From the NCBI RefSeq assembly GCF_026262505.1, contig NC_067208.1:4287962-4351961 (forward strand): a DNA stretch of 64,000 nt. The letters run 5' to 3'. The stretch comes from Trichomonas vaginalis G3. Lineage: Eukaryota; Parabasalia; Trichomonadida; Trichomonadidae. Shown piece by piece: positions 54,090-64,000 of the stretch. A model generated the notes under the pieces. The model was given only the letters and a program-made list of their open reading frames with translations. It made no database searches and was not told where the DNA came from. The translations under genes were made by a program, and so were the position numbers. The stretch's first letter is position 1, and each line of letters starts with the position of its first letter.

Positions 54090-54483
54090 GTTTTTTAATA
54101 TCTTTTGTTGTGATTTTTTTTTATTTTTATTTTTTTATTTTTTTAATGTCTCTGATTAAAAAAAACATTGATATTTATTAATTTACCAACCATATTTGAT
54201 AGATTCCTGAGCATATTTGACAGTGTTTGAACCTCTAACAAAAGAGAGAATATGGATGATGAATTGAGAAAAAAAATGAAATCGAGTTTAATCTTTTGTG
54301 GAATTAACTAACCTGGTTCCTGTTAATTTTTGTATTACGTAATTAAAGCTCAAATTTGTATTTGCTGAAAATCAATATAAAAGATTTCACAAATATACTG
54401 AATGATTAGAGATAATTAAATTATTAATTGATACGAAAGATAATGTATATGCAAAAAAAGTTTCATTTTTTTCTTGGGAAAAA

Positions 54484-55015
54484 ATGAGTTATCAACAACT
54501 GGCCAAAGACAAAACAAACAGATTTTTGCGACACTTAGACTTTATGAAAGATTTCGAAGATATTGACACGCTTCATAGCATTTACGTTCACTTTCCAGAT
54601 CCGAATTATTGAAGATTTTTATTGTTCGAGTTCAACCTGAATCAGGACTTTGGGAACTTGGACAGTTTGACTTTGAATTTAGAATTCCAGATGAATTTCC
54701 TTTCCAAAGGCCAAGGGTAAAATGTCTTACAAAAATCTTCCATCCAAATATTGATGAAGAAGGTTCTGTTTGCTTAAGCATTCTTAGAGAAGATATAACC
54801 CTACTGTTTCAATTCCTTTCCTCATTGCTGGAATTCAATATTTGTTCACAGAACCAGAACCAAATGATCCATTAAACAAAAGAAGCAGCACAACAAATGT
54901 ATAAACGATTTTGCCCTTTTCAAGACAAATGTCGATAAATACGTTTGTTTATATTGTACCAACATGGATCCACCTCGAAAACTATGAACCAAACTATGAA
55001 AACAACTCGATATGA
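54484..55015 (+). pseudogene. copy of the UBC12-like gene, frame-broken
   Basis: Corresponds to 24878-25405. Shifts lie near 54497, 54530, 54610, 54792, 54880 and 54973. The active-site region around the cysteine is unchanged. Confidence 0.9.
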
Positions 55016-55299
55016 ATTAATAATTCCCTACAAAATGGCATACAATTCAGTGAAAATTTTGAAAAATTAATTTTATTTAAGCCTTCAAACTTGACATACA
55101 ATATATATGTTTGTAAAAGATAATTATATACAAATCTCTTCCGGTTTTTGTTTCTTTATCAATAATTTGAGAAAAAATCTCATAAAAATATCATAAAAAA
55201 TTCATAATTATAAAAGGAAAAATACTTGATTTGTATGAATAAAACACAATATTATCAGTGAAAATTTATAAATATAAACAAAAATAAATGAAAAATAAA

Positions 55300-56137
55300 T
55301 TATTTGGATCCTGAAAGATATTTAAGGATCTTGGCTCTTGTTTCTTCGGTCGATCGATTGGTTGTGGCTTCGCAGCTTCGATATATTTATCAGATAAACA
55401 TATTCTGCAATTCTAGCAGCATCTTCTTGTTCTTCAGGCGCTGTCCATCGTGCAGCATTGCAGCAATTGTTCTGGCGAAGTTTGTGACCTGTAAATCTGG
55501 AGTTAGACACAAAAGTGGATATCTGCAGAGCAAAAGTTCTTGTTCTCGTTCAATTGACATAGGTTCTAAGCTAGACTGGTCTACTTTCAAATGAACGCGT
55601 CTGAATTTCTCAATATTTCTTCGTCTGTCAACGACTTCACAGATTAAGCCTCCATCATACCATGTAAGGCCTAATTTCTTAACTGCTTCGTATAACGTTT
55701 TAGGTAATACACCTCTATTGATATCGTATATTAATATTGACCTCTGATGAAATATCTCCTGTGATTTCGAGTCCTCCTGAAGCTGAAACGATTGAAAACA
55801 CATCTTGATCAAATGTAATTGTTAGTGAAGGTGTTAAACCTGAAAAAATGCTAACAGGGAGCTTTTCAACATCAGCGTCTGTATTTCCGTAAACTTTATT
55901 TTGAAACTGCTGGCGAAGCTGAATGCATTCACAAATTTCTCTTCTGTATGCCGATAAATGAGACATGTCCAGCTTTGAAACGTAGTCTTTGATGATTTCT
56001 TGATATTGATCGATCAAAACCGGTCCTTTTCCGGAAATTTCATCCATAGGCTCTGTTGTAACTTTGCTAAAAGATGATTTATATTGTGGAAGAAGCTGTG
56101 GCTCAGTCTGAGTTTCTAAGGAAACTCGTTGAGTCAT
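55300..56137 (-). pseudogene. SPT20: copy of the SPT20-like gene, frame-broken
   Basis: Corresponds to 25685-26527. The N-terminal 130 codons are nearly perfect (one change at about 55996). Shifts occur near 55738, 55460, 55395 and 55354. Confidence 0.9.
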
Positions 56138-56181
56138 TTATATATAGGTACAAAAGTGACACGGAAAGGAGAAATTATAAT

Positions 56182-57371
56182 ATGGATTGGGAAGGAAAGC
56201 CAGCCTGGTTTAACAGGCCACCTTATGTGAGTAACCTGCGCATCCAGCCTGGTCTTCGACACCAATCACGTCTGTTTACTCCTCCTGAACCATTTAAGCG
56301 TCCTCCAGACCGATTTCCAGATGCTCAACTCAGAATCGCAAAGAATAAATCAGATGTACATCCCCAATTACTAATATTCTTAAATGATGCAAAAAACCTC
56401 TTCTCAAGGCAACTTCCAAATATGGGTGCTGGTTACATTACAAGGCTTGTTTTTGATTTCAATGCAGAAACAGTCTTAGTCTTGCATAGAGGTATAGTAA
56501 CTGGTGGAATCTGCTCTAGACTTTTCCCAATTGAACAATTTATAGAAGTTGTTTTTCTTGGCTGTCGATTCTCAGTTTCAAGCACGTGGTTATGGTGCGT
56601 CTAGTTATGAGCTACCTCAAAAAATCAATTCTCGTTTATCCATTTTACGATATTATTTGCATGTGCAGATAATGATGCCGTTATTTTCTTCAAGAAGCAA
56701 GGTTTCAATGACAAAGCAATTAACATGAATCCAAAACGCTGGATTGGCCGTATTAAAGATTACGAAGGCGTTACTCTTGTGCATTGTCCAATTCACCAAG
56801 ACATTGACTACATGACATTCCCAGGAGTCATTAACAAACAGATCAGATTTGTGGAGAACATGATTGGACCTCACTTCATTGATCCTCCAGCTAGCCTCAA
56901 AAACGCTTATAGAGGTTTCCCAGAAGCACCTTCATTTGCATCAATATCTTTACCGGAAATGATGAAAATGACACAAGACCGATATGAACAGACTCCTATT
57001 GAATCAGATAAACTTGATAACTACGAAGAAAAAATGAAACAACAACGCGAAAAAATGCTTACGATACTTTCGAATTAGAAAATGATCCTAAGTTCGGATA
57101 CGTTTTCATTCGTCCAGTTACAGAAGATATTGCTCCAACTTATTTCGATACAATTAAAAACCCAATGGACTTTTGGACAATGCGTAAAAGACTTATTAGA
57201 TACCCAGATTTCTATAAACGACCTGAAATGTTTGCTGCGGATATTACTTTAATTACAGACAATTGTAAGGCTTTTAACCAGCCAGGTACCATTTATTCTT
57301 CGGCTGCAAACCATTTGATGTCGAGATTTAGACAACTTTACTTCGAGAGTTTCCCGAATAACCCTATTTAA
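56182..57371 (+). pseudogene. GCN5: copy of the GCN5 gene, few frame breaks
   Basis: Corresponds to 26571-27758. Only about four shifts (near 56555, 56596, 56657 and 57072) plus two base changes near 57050 and 57313. The catalytic stretch around the Glu is just before the first break. This is one of the best-preserved copies. Confidence 0.9.
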
Positions 57372-57889
57372 TCATAAATAATGTTTTTATTTTTTCTGTA
57401 ACTTTAAGATTTTTTGGTAACTTAAATTGAACTTTCTTTGTTAGTTCCTCTTGAGAATTATTCCATATAAAATTAGATTATCGTATTTGAATGAAAATTG
57501 GGATGTGAAGAGTCTCATATGTGTCGAATTAAGACGAAAAATAGATGATATGTTTCCAAAATTTTTTCATTTTTATAAAAATGAAGAACAATACTTAGAA
57601 AAAAATGTTGAAAAAATGAATTTTCAATAATTTTTGGAAGTTAGTCTGCATTTCATCGCGATTTTAAAGCGGCAATTCATTTAATAATAAATATGTTATT
57701 AAATTTTTATACAAAATCCTAGATTATCGATTTGATTAGATTTTCCATTTCAAAAATATAATCAAAATTGAAGAATTTTTAGTTAGTAATGTTCACAGTT
57801 CAATAAAATTGATAATGTATATTACAGAATGTTATAAATCAATCACACAATGAGATTGACCTTCAAAATTTTTGACAAAATCTGAGAAA

Positions 57890-59259
57890 ATGAAGCCAAA
57901 GGTCCAAGTCATTGCCCCGTGAGGCAGATTTTGCCAGAGCAACCAAAACTGATGCTTAAAGATCTTGAAGAACACTGCACCTGAATTACACCCATTATCT
58001 CAACAAATTGAATACGTTCGTGCTGTTAGAGCCGCCAAAATGAAGAAAATGTTTTCCAAGCCATTTATTGGATCATTGGAGGTCACTCTGATACCATTAC
58101 AGCATTATCAAGAGATCATCGTGAAGGAGATATCCCGACATTAGTTTCTGGTAGCGTTGATGGAGATATTCGCATCTGGGACCTTTCTGCTCGTGAATGC
58201 TTACACACATTTCATGCTGGATCTTGCGTTAATGATGTTTGCAGTGATCACAAATCAGAATTAGTACTTGGTGTCAGCGCAAACGCACATATCTACGGTT
58301 TCAGAGTTGATTCTGATAGCGATGATAAAGTTCACTTTGATTATACATCACCACATGGACATTTAAGCTCAATCGACTTTTCTTATGCCAATGATCAATT
58401 TGTTAAGCAGGCGAAGCTCTTATGCTCTGGTCACCACATCGTAACCAACCGATCCTCAAATTCAGCTCTCAAATTCGTCAATTTACAGATAGCGTTTTCA
58501 ATCAAAACGAACAGAACCTCATTTGCGCCTGTGCAGAAGACAGAAGCATCATCATCGCAGATACACGTACATCTACAATTGCTCGTACAATTACGATGAA
58601 GACTAAATCAAATGCAGTTGATTGGAACCCACAAAAGCCATTCTACTCGTTGTTGCAAACGATGATTCCGCATGCTATCTTTTCGATGTTCGTAAGACCG
58701 AATCCGCCATCAGAGTTTTCACAGATCATTTAGGACCAGTTACATGCATCAATTTCTCTCCAAATGGAAACGAATTCGTTTCCGGCAGCTACGACAGAAC
58801 AGTCCGCGTCTGGGATTGGTCCCAAATCAAGTCCCTCGACTGCTACATACGAAACGTATGCAAAGAGTATTTTCATGCTGCATTTCACATGATTCTAAGT
58901 TCGTCATCACTGGTTCAGAAGACATGCCAATCGACTCTTCAAGACTAAGGCCAATGAAGTACTTACAGCCAGATCAAAGAAGGAAGAAAGGCAACAAAAC
59001 ATGAATGAAAGATTACTCAAGAAATGGAGACATTCTACTGAAGTTAAAATGATCGCTGAGAAACAGAACCTTCCAAAGACACTTCACAAGACAGAGATAC
59101 GAAAGAGCAAAACAAATGGACGCTGTTTCAAGAAAGGCTTTAGCAAGAATGGCCCATTCTAAGGATCCAGAATCAATGAAACAAAAAGCCATTGAGAATT
59201 GGAAGAATCGTGGACGACGATGGAAGAGAAGAACAAAAGCAAGAAGAACAGAAAGATAA
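57890..59259 (+). pseudogene. SOF1: copy of the SOF1/DCAF13-like gene, frame-broken
   Basis: Corresponds to 28281-29657. Shifts occur near 57917, 57955, 58082, 58405, 58648, 58846, 58932, 58988 and several more up to the end. WD repeat signatures remain readable by changing frame. Confidence 0.9.
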
Positions 59260-59523
59260 GCCTTTTTCTTTTTACTTTGATTTTATGTTATTTACCATTT
59301 TTTTGTAGAGATAAAATTTTTTATTTTATTTATTATTTTACCAACAGCTTTTAAGAGTTATCATTTGAAATAACCTTGATTCCGGTCAACTTCAAAAATC
59401 TTCAAAATTTTGAAGTTTCGGAGTTTCTTAATTTTTATATTTTATTTCATCTCGAGAAATGTTAGGTGTTATTTTATATTCGAAATTGAAAAAATTTCAT
59501 TAATTTTTTTTTATAACTTCTAA

Positions 59524-61899
59524 ATGAATTCTACTTCAGATCTTGATTTTAGTTCATATGAGCTACAGTTGATTGACTTTGTGAAAAGGCAACGACATGA
59601 AGGTAAAGAATTGATAATCGAGAAAGAAATGACTCAAATTTCGAAGTTCATTGCAATGAATCATAAAGTTTCATATAAATTACAGAAGTCCCAATTATAC
59701 AAACAGTTTCCTTTTATATCAGATATTTCAATTTGCCTTAATAAATTAAAAATTCGAAAAGCAGAGGATCCATTTTTATTAATTTCAAATGATATTGTTG
59801 GAGATCCTCGGTTTAAAAAGTGTATTAATGATGATGACTTCGAATATGGAGGTGTTTCTGTCTTTATTCAAGATAATGAATAGTTTATTGTTTACCTTCG
59901 CGAAAATCAATAAAGACATGCTGAAACGGGTTTACACAAAAGTTTTAGATGATATCAAGAAGAACGAACAGCTAATATTGAGACAATTCTTCAAATATGT
60001 AACGATATTCGATTTGAACTTCGTATAAAATCAATAGAATTCAACAGGAGAAACCAGAAATTCCTTGACGATCACGTTCAAGATTTTAAATCAAACATAA
60101 ATTCATAAATGAAATACAAGAATATACTCAACAGTTTAATGGGCATTTCGTACATTTTCAGAACTTAGATTTCCAAGACATTAAGTCACATTTGAGGTGA
60201 TGCTTCAAAATCCAGAATTCATCAATTTACTTTTATCAAATGCTCGTGAATCTGGTTTATCGATATATCCACCATCTGACTTATTTATTATTACTACATA
60301 CTATCAAAATGTCAATAAGTCATCAGATAATCTGGATCCGAAACCAGATAATCTAAGTCAGATGAACAGTCCATTGAAAATACCAAAGAAGTCACGAATT
60401 CCTATCCTCCTCCTATAGTTATATTCTCCTCGTGATACTAAACGAAAGATTCCAGTTCGACCACCATCTGAAGAGACCGCTGCCACAAGTTCTGTACTTT
60501 CGAGGAAGAAACAAATACTAGCAGCCAAGTGTATGCAGAAATGGATGCAAACCCTCCAATGATGGCTGAATCTCCTGCACTTAATAGGCCAAACACCATT
60601 GGTTCTGAACTTGCGAGGTTTAGTAGGAGCAGCGACAAAAGCAGAATGCAGGAAATCCAAATAATTGTCCATTTGGCGATCCTTTCGCTGACGATGATGA
60701 TTTAGTTGTTCCAACATGCGCAAAAGAAGTTTTAGCGCAAAGAAAAATGAAGAAATCAAAAGGAATATACGATAATCCATTTCCTCCTTTCTTATTAGAT
60801 GGAAATGACGATGATGACGATTTAGTTATACCAACAGTTGACAAGAGTTCCTGAAACAGAAAGGATTGACTATTGAAGAAGTCAGAAAGAGTCAAATGGT
60901 CGCTCCTTTAACAAAACAAGACCAGGAATACGAATTTCCTACTTTAACCGATTCTTCATCAGCCACAGCTTCTCCAATCAAGCTCAATTCGTCTAAGGAA
61001 GATCAGGATAGTGGAGAACTCCTTCTTCCGATCCCCGTAAACTCATCTTTAAGTGATGATTCTGTTCCGTCATGGAAAGTACCCAATTAACTCAGCCGCC
61101 AAAAATACGCCAACAAGAAAAAAGCAGAGTGTGTTTGCTTCACTCAATGACTCACATTTCAACGACCAAGCATTTCAACCTTTCCAAAAAGCCTCTTCTG
61201 CTATTTCAAACATCAATATTCCAGCTTCCCCGCAACGGAAAGCCGTTACGAATATTCGGTACGCGATTCGGATGACGAAGACGAAAAAGAAAAAGTTCCG
61301 AAATTGAACCTAAAATATTCGGTACGCGATTCGGATGACGAAGACGAAAAAGAAAAAGTTCCGAAAATTGAATCGCATCCTCCTATGAATCCATTGGAGT
61401 TAATAGGTGGCGAAGATACACAAGACGTGGACCACAAGATGATGCTCGATGTTAACTATATGATGCCAGAGGAAACATCGAAATGATCACAAATGGCTGG
61501 GAACAAAGATCGCAGAAGAGAAAGAAGAAGGAAAAGATAAGACTCCAGCAGCTCGACGCTAAGTATGAAGTTGAAATGCGCAATTATAATGCACAGATAA
61601 CCATAAAAAAACCAGATGGTTCCGTAATTTATCGACCACCCATTCCAAAGACAGCTGCAGGGCGAAAGAAAAGACATCCAGGCTAAATACATAGAGAAAA
61701 GGAGACAATGAAGAGATTTAATGATAGGAAAATCGGTCTAATGATCGAAGCAATGCAAAGAGAACTTGAAAGAAAAAAAGCAAAATTAATTGAAATAGAA
61801 AAAGAGTATGAGAAGTATGGATACATCATTCCTCCACCGAGGGAAAAACATGTAACAAGACCTAGAAGAAATACAAGTAGAATTGCTCCAAGAACATGA
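59524..61899 (+). pseudogene. copy of the 795-aa acidic/coiled-coil gene, frame-broken
   Basis: Corresponds to 29925-32312. The first 350 bp are identical, then shifts begin near 59879. The 63-bp duplication is present. Near 61771 the codons for RPKAK have become RKKAK, one of the few substitutions. Confidence 0.9.
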
Positions 61900-62379
61900 T
61901 TTTTTATGTTCCAATTATCTATATTAGTAATTTTTTTTATGTTTTATTTTGTTTGTTTGTAAATATAAGGTATTTAATATACATATTATTCTTTACGAGT
62001 GATATGTAGTTTTTTTTTCTTCCGTAATTCTATTCAATTTTCAAAATGAATTGAGAACTTTACAAATTGTAAAGAGAGTAGTCAAGTAAAAATTCTCCAT
62101 AAGACAGTACAATACTTTTTTGTCCCCTGTTCAAAATAGCATCTATACTGTGAAATAAATAATATTACAAGCTAATTTTCTGATTTTTCATGGAAAATTT
62201 CGTAAATGAAAAATTCATAAGGTGAACTAAAGTTTCAGAAAAGGATTGACTCGGGGTTATGATTTTTGTGTGAAATATAATAATTAAATATATAAAAAAG
62301 AAATTAAAAAAAGAATAAACAAATGAAAGAAATTTGTGGATAAATCTTTTTATTGTATGGATGTCATATCATGACGAAT

Positions 62380-63648
62380 TTATTTCTTGTCAAATTGAGA
62401 GTTACGTCCTTAACAAGATCAGCGATATCAGCTGGTAATTCTGCGATTTGTGTTTGATATATTTTTCAATCTCCTTGATTCTGATCATGTCGCTTGCATC
62501 GCAGATGTTGATACGATACCCTTTCTACCATATCTGCCAGAACGACCAATACGATGGAGAAAATTCTCAGCTGTATTTGGCAATTCGAAGTTAATGACCA
62601 ATGTAATCTGCTGGACATCAATACCACGAGCCAAAGAGTCAGTTGAGACTAAAGCGCGTGTATTGCCTGTTCTAAATGGATGCATAATTCTATCACGTTC
62701 TGCTTGTTCCATACCACCATGGATAGCAGAAATATTGAATTCGTTGGTTTCAAAGCTCTTCTGAAGGTATTCTACAGTCTCCTTAGAGTTTGCAAAAATG
62801 ACAGCCTTTTGGATAGAAAGGGAGCCGTAATATCGAGGAGTGTTGGAAACTTGTTAACACTGGTTTCAACATTTACGTAGAACTGCTTAATACCTTCAAG
62901 TGTAAGCATTTCGGCCTTGACGAGAATTTTAACTGGATCATTCATGAATTGGTCTATGATGCTGAGGATTTCTTTTGGAAATGTGGCGGAGAATAAAAGG
63001 AATTGAATGTCCTTATTAAGATATTCGAAAATTTCTTTGATTTGGGAGATGAAGCCCTCGCCAGCATTTATCAGCTTCATCAATGCAAGCAATCTGAATA
63101 TTCTCGCAGCGAAGATAACCTTTGGAAATAAGATCAAGTGCACGTCCTGGTGTGGAAACTGCAATATGTGGGCATTCCTGGGCTTTAGCCTGATCATCAG
63201 CAACTGAGTTACCACCCTTGAAAAGCTCAACCTTGAGGTCAGCCATCTTAGAGCCTATTTCAACAAAGAAATAGTAAATCTGTGTGGCAAGTTCTCTTGT
63301 TGGTGCAAGAACAAGGGCTTGTGTTGTAGGTTGCGTAGTATCTATTCTATTTAAAATGCCAATTGCAAAGGCACCTGTCTTACCTGTACCAGATTGAGCC
63401 TGGGCAATGACGCAGCGATTCATCAAGATAGGTTTGATGGAAAGTGATTGGATATCAGATGGACCTCTGAAGCCATAGTTGTAAATACCTCTTAATAATA
63501 ATGGCTTCAACTCCATTTGATCAAAATCATCGATGCGCTCATTCCAGTTTGCTTCGAAGGTTTCGGATTCGCCTTGAGGGGCATTCCTTCCCTGATATGA
63601 AGAACGATATTGTCTACCTCTACCTCTACCTCCACGGCCGCGGTTCAT
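62380..63648 (-). pseudogene. eIF4A: copy of the eIF4A-like gene, frame-broken
   Basis: Corresponds to 32794-34068. The N-terminal 190 codons (63080-63648) are identical to the first copy. Shifts lie near 63062, 62829, 62635, 62513, 62465 and 62405. The DEAD motif is disrupted by the 63062-63070 deletions. Confidence 0.9.
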
Positions 63649-64000
63649 CGAAAAAAGTGTCAGATTTCAATACTTTATTTTCTCAAATCTCTTTCAAAAA
63701 ACCAAACGGTCATCAACAAAATATGTATAATCGGTCGAAGTGATTAACATGAAATCTGTATCTAAACTTAAAAGGTAACATTATATCTGGCTAATTAAAG
63801 TCAATTTTTTAGCTCGTAAGACTCCCATTTTCACTAAGAAGATTGGCCCCTCCTTGAAATAGATTTTTGTAAAACTCGAGCTCCAACACATATCGCACAT
63901 GCCCGATTTTAAAATACTTTCATTTTTGGAATCTTATTGTAAAATATTAAATTTGCAAGGGGTAAGTATGAACAATATGTATTCCTTGGGATAAAAGAGG

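Larger units (their letters stand above)
48440..64000 (+). repeat. indel-rich second copy of about 18.86-34.42 kb
   Basis: The whole block is collinear with about 18862-34421. The offset is about 29572 at the left and 29579 at the right, despite well over a hundred one-base indels. Long stretches are identical (for example 50041-50430, 55860-56170 and 63080-63940), while others have an indel every 30-60 bases. Substitutions are rare. All eight housekeeping-type genes and the beta-helix fragment recur in the same order and strand. Listed below are the broken gene copies. Confidence 0.95.

Noticed and set aside
1-64000. CRISPR arrays, tRNA or rRNA genes and spliceosomal introns
   Set aside because: I saw no regularly spaced spacer arrays, no convincing tRNA box pair, no rRNA-like sequence, and no trichomonad-type splice signals interrupting a clear gene.

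Overview
The window looks like nuclear DNA of a parabasalid protist of the trichomonad type, perhaps Tritrichomonas or Trichomonas. The evidence is AT-rich intergenic DNA, intron-free and tightly packed genes, ankyrin-repeat proteins with ISHGADINAK-like units, a TKL-type kinase, and very short 5' leaders that start near TCACTTTT or TCATTWW motifs, which fit the trichomonad initiator (Inr). The species is inferred, not proven.

Positions 1-6766 are repeat-rich. They hold a 780-bp element with 20-bp inverted ends and a perfect three-way-junction fold, then an ankyrin gene broken up by a 37-bp minisatellite. After these come an unrecognised 220-residue gene and a cluster of small palindromes. 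Positions 6767-14362 encode a 2531-residue protein that resembles the giant HECTD4/ZZEF1-type proteins but has only a partial HECT-like end. A 1.24-kb foldback element follows, then an intact ankyrin gene, a fragment of the giant gene's 3' end, and a 5'-truncated beta-helix surface-protein fragment.

Positions 20075-35841 form a dense housekeeping block: a CCZ1/longin-like protein, a TKL kinase, a UBC12-like E2, a head-to-head pair encoding the SAGA subunits SPT20 and GCN5, the ribosome-biogenesis protein SOF1/DCAF13, a 795-residue acidic/coiled-coil protein, eIF4A and a Myb factor.

Positions 36632-39390 look like a small virus-like (Maverick/Polinton-type) island. It has a D12-class DNA adenine methyltransferase split over several frames, two small proline/glutamine-rich proteins and one capsid-like protein of uncertain kind. 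GC-rich hairpins and a 17-T run lie beside it. An AP endonuclease (ExoIII/APE1 family) with a charged tail and many frame breaks lies at 41527-42934. From 43.6 to 48.4 kb a unit of about 1.8 kb is repeated in tandem about 2.7 times.

A 25-N gap (48415-48439) is followed by 48440-64000, a second copy of about 18.86-34.42 kb. The two copies are collinear with a net length difference of only about 7 bp, but the second is full of single-base indels and has few substitutions. I read it as a poorly corrected long-read or gap-fill copy rather than eight genuine pseudogenes, though a real duplication is not excluded. Frame breaks between about 36.6 kb and the end should therefore be treated as possible sequencing errors.
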